Shown: in pieces, positions 32,259-44,047 of the stretch
How the letters are laid out: the number at the start of each line of letters is the position of its first letter
Position numbering within the stretch: position 1 is the first letter of the stretch
Source of the DNA: Huntiella abstrusa
Lineage: Eukaryota; Ascomycota; Sordariomycetes; Microascales; Ceratocystidaceae
Direction of reading: 5' to 3'
DNA: 64,000 nt
Assembly (NCBI GenBank): GCA_025685495.1
Contig: JAJNMT010000270.1
Coordinates: 186,001-250,000, forward strand
Program-made: the position numbers and the translations under genes
Notes under the pieces: model-generated
Databases searched by the model: none
What the model was told of the DNA's origin: nothing
The model's input: the letters and a program-made list of their open reading frames with translations, nothing else

Positions 32259-35200
32259 TCAAAAGTAAAACTGCTGCTGCTGGGACTGGCCCGGTGGCGG
32301 TTGGGGCATAAAATCAAACGGCATGTGGTCCATGTTTGCGTTCCACGACTCGGGAGATTCCCACCAAATCGATTCATACAAGTCCATGGGCGACATGTTG
32401 GCCGCATTGGGGTCTATTCCAGCAAGGCCGTCTAAGGGGACGGTACCTTGCACACCGGACATAGTAGTCGGAAGACTACCCGATGCAGATTTCTGGTTAG
32501 CAGGCTCGCTGGCTAGACAAAGCACGGAAGGAGGGGGACGGGGTGGACGGGAGCGCGAACGGGCCGGACGACTCTGTTCGACCTTGTTGGGGATAATGGG
32601 CGGTGACGAAAGAGGAAAACGTTGTGGAGTGAATATGGGGGTAGTGGCGGAAGTGGAGGATGTGTTCTCATACCCGGAAAAGTCGGGGGCAGTCGCAGAA
32701 GAAGGCATGCTTCCGTTCTGGACCTCGGACATTCCCAGCGCAGAGGTGGGATCGACAGTAGTCGGCGCCTGTCTGCCCATATTTGGGAAAAGCCCGGTCG
32801 GTATAGTTTGGCCCATTACTGGCCCCAAGGACGCGCGAGAACCGTTTGCTGACGAGCTGGGTTCACGCTCACGCTTGTTACCAGTTATGCAGCCATGGTC
32901 GTAAATATTTCTGAGGGCAGTGAGAGCACGCCAGAGGGGACCCGAGAGCTCAATATCTCTATCAGTCTTCCGAACAGGCCCAAGAGGCGGCGAATTCTGT
33001 TCCTTAGCAGCAGTCGCCGATAGCGCAGCAATCAAGTCGCCCTGAAGCTGGCGTACCTCGGGGTCGGCTTTTGTTTCACATAGTATACCCAGTAGTAGAG
33101 CCGAAGAAAGACCGTTGTAAGTAAATGCCCAGCTGCGTGTGGGGATGACAGAAAGCTGGTGCATGGCCAAAAACATGCGTACAGTTTCAGTCAAGCTATC
33201 TTTGCACCGAGCTCCAAGCAGAGCCTTTTCTTCGGCATTCATCTTTTCACACTCGCGCTTCAACGCCGGTCTGCAAAATACAGACATGACGAAAGAAGTA
33301 TGTAAACGGATGGCATAATGCTGAAGACGATCGAGGGCGGTACGGCACTTATCCTTGTCTCTGATGTTGGGGGCCATGTGAGCACGCAAGTCCTCAATGG
33401 CCTTGCAATCTTCAAGAATAGACTGATAATTGGCCTTAGCAGCTACATCAGGATTCAGACGATCCCGGATAATCTGGATGAGATGGTAGAGTCCCTCTAG
33501 ATAGTTCCAGTTGGCATTAGGTTGACCAGCAAGAACGGGAATCGGACAGCAAGGCATATTGGTCATGGGTGGACGGTCAAATGACAGTGATGTCAAACTG
33601 TCATGCCAGACACAGGTCCACCACAATTTGCGGCGAATCATCTCTGGAGAATTAGGCTCAAGGTTAAGTGCATTAGAGCCATTCCCAATAGTCTGGCGGT
33701 GAATACCGAGGGACTGAGCAAGACGGCATGTAAGGCCTAACAAGCCCCAAGAAGCCTCAGCCTTCATGTCATTGAGAAGTACAAAGCTAGTGAGCAAAAG
33801 CGCCTGGATAGCATCAAAAGTAGGTCTCAAAAGGAAGTTCCCGATACGCAAAAAGTGAAATGATGTCTGGAGATACTTTTGTGAGTCGCGCGTGCGGACG
33901 TGGTAAGGTGAATCATGGTACTGCGATCCAACGGCCAAGACAGCAAAGAGAATAGCAAGCCACGAGGCCGAAACTGGTTTGGAGTTCCGTGTTGAACTCT
34001 TGGCATTACGCGCACGCTCTTCGAGGTAAACCATCAGGCGGTTCTCAAGCTCGCCAACATCAATAACGAAACCCCAAAAGGGTTGACATATTTCACGATA
34101 GGTGCGGAAGAGTCTATAAGTAGCGTTAGTAGTGTGTAACTTAGCATGGTACAAAGCGCTAGTATTTAGCACTTGTCGGCTTCATGCTAGAAGCAGCAGC
34201 GAACTGCTCCAAATTCTGGATTGGAGACAAATGGGCAGGAGAACAATTGATTGTTCGGTCCCTCGTCAACAAGCCAGGACCTGGGGTGGTAGGCTGGGCG
34301 ACCAGCAGGTAAGTTGGAGTAAAACAAATGCATACTTCATAACCTCTCGGTCCGAGGGAAGCTCGGCCAAAATATCTTGTGCTAGGCGGTCGATGTGGGC
34401 AGCCGACATGAGCGGAAAGGGTGCAGATGTGTCCAAGCCCAAAATTGGACGCATTTCATAACGGATATCAGCCTGGTCGTCTTCGTCCTTGGGTGAATGT
34501 TGTTGCTCGCGTAGCAACTCTGGGATACTGTTCTGGCCTAGGTAACGGGCCTCGTCGGCAACTTCATACTCGTCGACTCCTAGAGACATTGACGGCTTGT
34601 TAGGCGAGTCGGACTTGGAGAAGGCTTCGTTGGGAGGAGGGCCCATTGATGTACCTATCGAACGAGGCCAGCTGCCCTGGCGTTTCTCTGGTTTATTTTC
34701 GTGCGAATCATCGGGAGAGTGTCCGCGTTTTCGATTTACTGAACCATCTACTGACGTAGTAGACTTGGCGGTAGTGCCTCGGGGATTTGGCTTGTAACTA
34801 CATAGCTTGGGATGGTCGCGTTTAACGCAATTCTCGCAGGGTTGTTTATTGTCGCATTTGACTTTTCTTTGACGACATGGCCAACAAGCAGTACCTTTTT
34901 AAAAGAATTGACGGTTAGTGAAGTAGCTCACACAAGATGTATAAGACAACGGTATTTTATCCCATGTGAAGTTAATGGGTTTTGGCAGAAGCAGGTTCCG
35001 TGCAGTGTAAAAGTGTAAAAAGTCGGTTCCTGTATGATCCAAAGTAGATTGAATCTCTTCAAGACGCCAAGGTCTGATCAACTTCGGATCGAAAAGATGG
35101 GATGAGTCGGAAACCCGAGAAACGGGCATAATTCAATGAATGTCGATCTATGATTGATGTCTCCAGCTACACTGGTAGATTATAGGAAACCATGAAAAAC

Positions 35201-35343
35201 GTTTGGGGGATTTCACAGTGTTTAACAATGCAATATTGCCACTTACCATATCTCACTTTGCGATGTGAGTGTATGATTCGGCTTGCTTCCTCGGGAGTAA
35301 GGTCTTCCACGGGAACATCTTCTACTGATTTTTCTTGTGGCAT
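32259..35343 (-). CDS. Zn2Cys6 transcription factor with fungal-specific domain
   Basis: Three exons (35247-35343, 34336-34894, 32259-34113) encode 836 residues. Introns are 352 and 222 nt, long for this window, with CACTAAC and ACTAAC branch sites; donors are GTAAGT and GTATGC. Exon 1 ends in HRKVRYG and exon 2 continues TACWPCRQRKVKC then CENCVKRDHPKLC, giving a complete binuclear zinc cluster at about residues 35-62. A basic linker and acidic region follow, then the fungal-specific regulator domain (about 220-560), with SWGLLGLTCRLAQSLGIHR and RRKLWWTCVWHD as its usual landmarks. The C-terminus is Ser/Pro-rich and ends with an acidic and aromatic stretch plus a short polyQ, a plausible activation region. 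The sequence resembles a conserved Pezizomycotina regulator family, but I cannot name it or its targets. Confidence 0.92.
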
Positions 35344-35916
35344 GGTGAACTAAATTGACAATACAACGACAACAGCAAACAGTTTTAACAAAAGATGATG
35401 GGACCGTAATGAAACGGGTTAAAGATATTGTTCCAGCAGGAAATAGTAAAGATTAAGAAATGGGGGCCAGAAAGGTTAGAAAGCAAGAAAAGTAAAACCC
35501 GTAAACCAGATTCACGATTTAATATATACTTTCTTAAAAAAAGAAGTTGAGAAAAAATTAATAAAAGACTAGGTTGAGCGAGAAAGACGGACCCAGAGAT
35601 TTGTTAGTGGAAGGCGCCTGAAGCAACTTTTTTTGCGCTCAACAGAGACCGGCAAGTGTGTACTGTGGGTCGTGTTTATCCAGTATAGGTAGGACTGGGA
35701 TATAGTGACCCGAAAAGGTAAATGGTATGTAAAACAGGCTTTACAGGAGAGTAAGTGCGGCAGGGAAAATAAGGGAAGCAAGGAAGAAGACTTGGTGGGA
35801 CGGCACAGCGGCAGGCGCTCGAGCAGACGGGGAGGACAACAGCCAAAAGTAGCAATAGCAAGTATGTACAAGTGCAAGTGCAACACAACAGCAACAACGA
35901 GAAGAAGAAGAAGGGG
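35344..35916 (-). promoter_or_regulatory. ATG-free pyrimidine-rich 5' leader of the second regulator
   Basis: No ATG occurs on the minus strand for 573 nt upstream of the start at 35343 (about 9 expected). The strand is CT-rich, typical of fungal leaders. A 116-codon frame that starts at the next ATG (35919) overlaps it; it is Leu/Pro-rich low-complexity text and I do not think it is a gene. Confidence 0.5.
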
Positions 35917-38900
35917 CATTGGTTTATAGGGGAAAGAGATGATGGCAGATGAATGGCTCGCGAGTCAAAGGGGGTAACCACAAAGTCGGTAAATGTTCAA
36001 TAAATTTGTTGCCACTACAGGCTGCATCGGCAAGAGTCAGATTTTTTTTCTCTTTCATTGGGGATGAGGAAGGACAACACACAAGCCAATGACCTATTAT
36101 AGAAGTTGGCCAAATCCGGTCTAGACCCAGGGTTTAACAAGATATGTTGTCAGCAGATGCTTATTACCGGAAACTTCAATATGTGCAGAATTTTGTGGTG
36201 GAAAAAATGACTAGACCAATAAAGTTTTGTTACATTGAAGGTGTGTACGTATGTATCGTACATAAGTATGTGTGTGTGAAAGAATCTGATAACGGTACAT
36301 ATAGTACAGACAAATTCATGTAACATAGTTAAGAAGAGTTACCAGTCAAACAATTGAACAAATTCTATATAAAACTAGAAATGATTACTTGTGTCTACTA
36401 GCTCCGGCCTTTTTGTATGTAGGCCAATGGAAAAGCCCCCACTTACAGATTTCAACCAAAACCGTGAGCTCTCATTTGAGAATCTCAAGGTACTCAATGA
36501 ACCACTCATGACAAGTGAAGCTCTTACATATGCCAAGGCTTAGTCTTTCTTCCGCGCAACCTTTTGGATGTGACCCGTGCACTACCGCTAGCAAACATGA
36601 CGGACGGGTTCATCACGAGCGTCTGTACACTAAAAAGGTAAATATGTGTTATATAAGGTGAAGAACTGACATTGCATCTACATATGTATGTACATACAGC
36701 TGGGCAAGGGTGATACATGTCTAGATATGTAGATTAGCTGCAAGTTTATATTCTCTCTTACCTCTCCCTTTTTGTTCATGACTGACCAATTCCAATGGCT
36801 TGTATCCGTACCATATCGACGTGTTAATGCTTTTTTGAAGCCCGGACCATGCTAGCCTAGAAGCCATCTTCATCCGCCCTTGACCAGCAGGCCAAAAACC
36901 AACACAGAGGGGAAAAAAAGAACATGAAAAATTGAATACACCCAGTCATTATAGATGCCGAGCAAAGACCGAGTGAATTTCCTAAGCAAAGACTATTGGG
37001 AATCACTTACACGGCGGGAAGGAACGAGCTTGACAAAACTGGCGAGTAAGAGAGGAAGGCTTGGAATGAACAGAAGTGGGTAAATGGTAAAAAAACTAGC
37101 AATGCGTCATGTCGTAGACTCTTTGAAAACGGGCTCGGGAGACCGGGACAGGAGTGTAGATGTAACGGCGTATGCAGAGTGTCCACATCGGTGGCGGGTT
37201 TTGTTATATTACGAAAGAGGCTCAAGTTATGGTAGTGGTGGGATGAGTGGAGATATCTGAGGACTCTTTGTCAGAACAAAAGTAGTACAGAATAGAGGAA
37301 GCATGACGGCTCAAGACTTTTAGTTTGATTTCGTAAGTTTATCTGTTGTTTTGTGGAGAGACTTTAGCCTCAAGGAGATGAATAGTTCATGATCTTCACA
37401 CATGTAAGCCATATTTGCTTGCTGTGTTGTGTGTTCATAGATTCCACAAGAGGCCGGGGTGCTTCACTAATGCGGGATTTCATTTTGACGTGTCTATGTA
37501 CGCATCGTGGAAGAATGTATACGCGATCTAGGTTTTGTAATGTGAAGTAAGTATTCAAACATATACATCGGACTACATCAAACTGCTGGTCAAGGCAAAT
37601 TCAAAGTTCTTGGCAAAACGTGTGAAATACAAGACGGCAAAGTAAAAGCCATTGTTCAGACAACACTTCCTTGAATTTCAACCAGCCCTGACAACACAAA
37701 ATGCTTAACATTAAACGTCAGTGTCTCGAAAGCTTCGTCTGACCAATAACCTCTTTACAATAGCCGATGTGAGGCAGGGGATCCTCAAGTGCTCCGGGCA
37801 GAACCCAGCCTTCGTCGGCGATCCTGTACGACCAGCCCGGTACCAGTCAACGACAAGTGGCAAATACGAGTCATTTAACAACGTTATACCAAGAAAAGAG
37901 AATCAATTGCTATGAAGAAGGGCGTTTACATGCATAGATATATATGTAAGACTGCCGAAAATACACCAGCAACATATGGAATATAGAAGAAATTACAAGT
38001 AACCAACTAAAAAACTTTGGCCCGACGCCCTGTTCTTGTCAGCCGCAACAGCTTCGAAAATGCTCCTGCTTATTCCCGTGACTTGTTTGAGATGCAGTTC
38101 TGGGTGGCTTGTGGGTGGTAGTGCATTAATGGTGGGACCTTTTTTTTCGATTTTATTTGATTTTATTTATATAGGAGAAAAATGGGAAAATCGTGAAAAA
38201 AGGATGTGCTTTGAATGTGACAACAAGACTCACTTTTTTTCGAGGCCTACTGGGTTTGAGAAAACTATGGAATTCATTACATATGAATTTGGAGTAGTTT
38301 AATAAGAGTAGAAATTGTAGTCAAGTATACTTACATCTACAACAGTTAAGTGACGATCTTTGATATCGTCGTTTCGGTCTCGGCTCTTGTCGTTGTTGTA
38401 CAACCATCAGATGACCCACTCCCCGTAGTTGCCACCGCCGAACCCGCATCCACGTATGTACTAATCACCGACATCACGAAAACGGAAGTCAATCAGAATC
38501 ATGTCAACTCAAGTGGTGTAAGCAAAAACCGGCGTCACTCGAGAAAAATGAAAGAAACCACTATCTGATACATCATCTGTAGAACTCATTCGTCCCAGCC
38601 AATCGGCCTTTTAGCACACCACATCAAAAGTGGGGTCCAACTTTAACTAGGACTGTCGAAAAAGGTCATATTGATTGGTGTTTAGAGGTCACGTGCTGTC
38701 ATGCCGTGGTGGCATTGGAAACATCCTAGACCTTGCTACCGTCCAACTTTAAATAGGGTTGGTAACTGATGTTAACCCTACCATGCGGGAATAGATTATG
38801 GAATCAGGATCGTATTGTTGAACCGACGACGGATTTTATGATCTGTAAGAAGGCGACATGCAGGTATCTTTTATAACTGTGTCCGTATAGTTATGTCATT

Positions 38901-39578
38901 GCACACTTTAATAGATATCTAAACTCGTAGTAAGTATTTCATAGTTCAAACTCTGTATATATCTTTCTTTAGCCTTTCTCTGTGTACTACTTTTTTTTGT
39001 ATACACCCGACTACTACATGTTTCTGTATGTAGGAAAGCATTCACTCATTTATATGTCGAGTTATCACACACATATGTACCATACCATTCTTCTCCATTT
39101 CTCTTGGTCTGTGCCCAACAAGAACCCCGCTATATGTGCCTTTTGTCTGTCTATCCCGCCGGGCAATCCATTCTTAAGGAGCAAAGACAATAGTATTCCA
39201 GTTTCCATCGCGAAAAACCTAATATCTCCTTCATTTTCGAATTACCCAAAAACTCAATCATCTATCGCCTTTTACAATCAATTTGAACCAGTTCTCACGG
39301 GAATACGACATTTCATTGTTAAACCCGACCACTTCTAAACATTGGTTTTGTGTAAAGCACGTTGCCCACCATCTATTCATCCACACAACTTGTTCGACCG
39401 TTAAGCGCATATCCATGTCGCAAATGTGAAATTTATCGCTTTTGGTAAACAATCTTGTAACATGTAAATTCACGACCACTTATTCCCGTAAAGACTACAC
39501 CAAGTCTTGCAGATTTTCTTGCTGACACTTCATTAGTCCATAAGCACTAGCTTAGAGATATCAGGCATCGCAACCACA
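35917..39578. other. Intergenic stretch (3.7 kb)
   Basis: No gene seen. It contains TATG/GTAC tracts at 36241-36278 and 36680-36700, A/T-rich DNA, and the promoter of the RdRP at the right end, where no ATG occurs for about 150 nt before the start. Short frames here match nothing I recognise. Confidence 0.55.
36686..36699. repeat. 14-bp perfect palindrome TGTATGTACATACA
   Basis: Identical to the core of the 16-bp palindrome at 11374-11389, more than 25 kb away. Confidence 0.8.
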
Positions 39579-42500
39579 ATGACGGCTCGTCCCCAGACAG
39601 AAGAGACTCCGTGGAGCGGGAGAGATAGAGCCGCCGATGTGACCATGTTCATCAATCGTCGTATAGATGCTTTGAATGCGGAGTTTGAACTGTCAATTCG
39701 TCGGTGGGATAACGCCAATACCAACCAAGACATTGATACCAAGCTCGGGATTGCACTTAAAGCTATGTACTGGAGTGTCTATAATGGCATGTCGTCTGAT
39801 ATATTGCCTACAGAGTTATGTCGGCGCTTTGGTGATATTCTTAACCGTGTGGTAAAGCCAAAACAGTCGCCCACATCACCGAGAACCTTTAGCCATGGTA
39901 GAAACAGGAGTATGAACGATGCTAAAATCAAACCATCACCATCTGAGCGTCTTCAAGCCTTGACAGACCTTCATGAATTTTTGAAACATCATACAATGGC
40001 GAAGCGGGCCATCTCCAGAACCAAGAGTGCTCCGGTATATAAACCTAGCACAACTGATGTCGACGGCTTTCAGATTCCCGCTCTACCTAGGGCGCCACTT
40101 TCTTTCCCACACCCGAATTCTGTTAGTGGCATATCACCCATGAGAAAGCGAGTCTCCAGTTTCCAGCACCGTACAACGTCAGTAAGCACTAGTACCACTG
40201 AATACAGTCATGACGGCCATGACATAACAGAGTCACAAAAGGGGCCAATAGACCAGTTTATCGTCAATCCTTCACGCAGAAATCTCTTCATGCGAGGTGA
40301 CCCCGCTAAAGTTGCCATGTCACCTAAAAGGCTTCGTATGGAAGATACACCCGCATATACAGGTCAAGACGAACCCCTAAGTGTTCCACACGAAGTTGAA
40401 GAAGAGGCAACAGTAGGAATTGATTCAGGGGCTGGTGGGGCAGCCACAATGTCTGGGGCACATGTGGAGAGAATGGATATTGATGTCCCGGAAATAGAAC
40501 GGCCCATGATGCAGAATAAGAGAAGAAAGGGTTGGTCTAGGGAGATCAAGCCCGAAAGAAAAATCGAGACCGAAGTGGGTATAGGGGCACCGCGAGGGAG
40601 TGATTTTGCAGCAGCACAGACTGTAAAACCTGCATTATATACTGCACCTTCAACCACAAAGCCGGCAGACTCAGATCACAGTTTACCGGAGATCCCAGAG
40701 CAGTACTATCCAGTTCTCTCACAAGTACCAGCTCCGTCCCCAGTTCCAACAACAAGAAGAACACCCGGCCTAAGTCGCCAGGTTACACCAAGTTATACCA
40801 CCCGTTTAGATCCTTTGATCGAGTCCAAGGGAAATGCTACAGCATCCCCCGGCCCAGACGGACGGAGCCGACAGGATTCTGGGCTTATCTCAAGATTGCA
40901 AAACACATTCCGTAAGTGAGACTGGTATACGACCAAAGTGCTTTTCTTGTACTAACAGATACTAGCTGTAACTCCCTCCTGGCTTGAAGCTGCTCCATTT
41001 GCTGTGATATGGGAAATCACCCGTGCCGCAGTTCATTGCAATGTCGACCTTTGTAAAACGTACATGGACGTCAGAAAAATTGATGACGTAGCCTCTCTTA
41101 CTCATGCTCTCCGCAAGAATGTTCTCTTCGCTGGCAAAGAGCTCCCCGCCTCAAGCGATGAAATGGCCTTTTCAACAGCCCTGGAAAAGGGTCAAACTAG
41201 AGGCCAAATTGTCATGTTCGTGGCAAATCTTGACTGGGAACAAAAGAACACCGGCCCTCTATTCACATTGTCTATGAATCCCATTCGGATAGAACGTGGC
41301 AGCCGTTTACATCGTCGTTTTGGACCGGATCGGTTCATGGACATACGCATGCCATATGCGCGTGCTACAAACGCAAGCAGTGCCGTTAAAGATAACCCGA
41401 ATGGCCCCAAGTTGATAATCGACTGGCTGACTCGACAGCGGCACTCATTCGTTGGCAGACAGTGGTCTTGCTTTTACCCCAAGGATACTAAAATCTCAAT
41501 TCGTAACATGAACGAATCGTCAGCATGGGTGGAAGAGCCTAAAACTAAAGCAGCCAGCATGTGTCGAGTCAACTTCTTCGCAGAAGATGGGATTGGATTT
41601 GAGGATGCTGCTATCGATGGCGGATTTCCGCCAAAGGAAGATGCAAAGATTTTGAAGAACCGCGTCAAAATGACAAGACGACAACTGTTGGAATGGGCTA
41701 TTGAACCATGGCAGCAACAAAACCAAAAGCAACCGATCTTGAAATTGTTTTCGAGAATCTCTTTAAGTAAGCACTACTACTTGAACTCGAATTAGATACC
41801 AACGACCAGCTATATATTAACCAAATGACATACACAGGCTTGACAAGTACGTTTGCAACGCAGACTTTACCCAAGGTAAAGATTTTCCATGAGCCACATG
41901 ATATTCTCTCACCAACCGGAAAGGTCATGAATGATGGCATAGGAATCATGTCAAAAGCCATGGCAATTCTTATTGCCGAGAATCTTGGATTGACATCTAT
42001 ACCGTGCGGTTACCAGGGTCGCATTGGCTCAGCCAAAGGCTTCTGGATCAGTGATGGCCACGACACCGAAAACGTATGGATCAAGACATATCCCTCTCAG
42101 CGGAAATGGGTCTGTAATGCATTAGATGATGACCACCGGACATTCGAAGTACATTCTCCTGTTGTTCCTTTGGCATCTGCCGCACTCAACAATCAGTTTA
42201 TCCCGGTTTTATATGAACAAGCAACGGACAAGCGACAAATGCTTGAAGTCATCTCAGGTCACTTGATAGAAACAGTTGCTGCCGAGATGCTGATGCACAC
42301 CTCGGCGGACGCTAACAAGCCCGATGCTTACCTCCAATGGACATTTGAGACTGCCATGAACGCTACTAAGCGTATTGCTCATGGATCTGTTCCGTTTTCT
42401 GGGGGATTGCCAGATTCGGATAGGGAAATCATTGCATACCTTATCTGTGGTGGATTCAAACCGACAGAACAACGGTATCTATTCGATCTGATCCAGAACG

Positions 42501-44047
42501 AGATCAAGATGACCTGCGAAAGACTCCAGAATCGAATGAAAATTAGAATCCCGAAATCTACCTACGCTTTTATGGTAGTCGACTTTCTAGGTGTACTGGA
42601 AGAAGGTGAGATCCATGTTGGTTTCTCTCAAGGTTTCAAAGTAAGCCAAACGGAAACAGAGCAAGTCCTACATGGCCAAGAAGCTCTTGTAGCCCGTTCA
42701 CCCGCCCATTTCCCTAGCGATATACAAAAGGTAAAGCTAGTTTACCGCCCGGAACTGCGCCATCTCAGCGATGTTGTGGTCTTTTCAACGAAAGGTGACC
42801 ACCCACTAGCAGACCTACTCTCTGGTGGTGATTACGATGGTGATAAGGCTTGGATCTGTTGGGACAAAGATATCGTAGATAACTTTGAGAATGCACGGCC
42901 GCCACCACAGCTGGAGTTGGGGCTGTTCAAAGATAAACTTACTTTCCAGAACCTAATCCAGCAGTGTGGGTTGGAAAAGGACAAGGACGAGGCCATCACG
43001 GAGATGATCAGCTATGCCTTTGATTTCAACATGCAAGAATCTATGCTTGGGATTTGTACTGCACACAAGGAGAAGTTGGCATATAACCTGCTTAGTGTAT
43101 CTTCCGATAAGGTGCTATTACTTAGCACGCTGCTAGGCTTATTGGTCGACCAAACCAAACAAGGTTACAAGTTTTGCAACAAAGATTGGCAAAACTTCCA
43201 GAAACAGTACGATTTCCCGACTGAGCTCAAGACTCCGTTATATAAGGAGCCCAGCTATCGAGGCCGAGTAGCAGACTTGAAGCATCCATTGGATATTCTC
43301 AAGTTCGTATATGCTCTACCGGAGATAACCAGTGCCTTTGAAGAATTCAACAAGCGAAGCAAGGACATTAATTGGCATGACGCACACTTGACTAAGTTGA
43401 GTAACATGCTAGACTCGTGGTGCGGAGATCTAGACGGAACTAGTCTGTCGCAGTCGCAGAAGTCACCGCCATCTAAACAGACACGAGCGCGCGCACAGAT
43501 TACCATGTTGAAACAGACTGCTTGGAAAGAGATCCGTACGCAACTCGCCGAAGACCTCAATGCCTTGTGCATATTCTGGGCAGCGAATATAAATTCGCGT
43601 AGTTTAGCATATGGGGAGGTCCGGAGCATAGTCTACAATAGGTTTCTACAGATCCGACCGAAAGCCGAGGCTCTTGCCAAGTATCCTGCCATCGAAGACA
43701 TTTTGCAGCTGGATGACACCGATAATGAATACGGCATGTGGGAACTTATAAAGGCGTCCAAACTGGCTGCTTTCAAAAAGTGCCGTAAAGATGCATTTAT
43801 GATCGCTGGTCGCCAACTCCAATGTATAAAGGCACGCGAAGTGGCGAGAGAAGCTGGAAACCATGCGGTTTCGGTGGTTGCAGATATTTATACAGTTTTA
43901 CGGCCGGACCGGAAGATTATTGCGGGGTTGACGGTTAAGGATGAGGCGGCTGGATATGCGGATACGATTGCGGCGTCACAAGATGCTTATGTGGATGGGA
44001 TGCTTGGTGACAATGATTTGATGGGATTGATGGATACAATGTACTAG
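39579..44047 (+). CDS. QDE-1-type RNA-dependent RNA polymerase
   Basis: Three exons (39579-40911, 40966-41766, 41838-44047; introns of 54 and 71 nt) encode 1447 residues, close to the roughly 1400 of Neurospora QDE-1. The catalytic loop of eukaryotic RdRPs is present as LLSGGDYDGDKAW, with the three Asp at residues 1043, 1045 and 1047. Upstream blocks such as RIGSAKGFWISDG and VDFLGVLEEGEIHVGFS fit the double-psi beta-barrel fold. The N-terminal 450 residues are poorly conserved and partly disordered (Ser/Pro-rich). These enzymes copy single-stranded RNA into double-stranded RNA for Dicer and Argonaute in quelling, DNA-damage small RNAs or meiotic silencing. Which branch this one serves (QDE-1, SAD-1 or RRP-3) cannot be settled here. 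No Dicer or Argonaute gene is in the window. Confidence 0.93.

Noticed and set aside
31700..32262. Phe/Leu-rich minus-strand frames next to the second regulator
   Set aside because: They lie in its A-rich (plus strand) 3' flank; composition alone explains the hydrophobic text.
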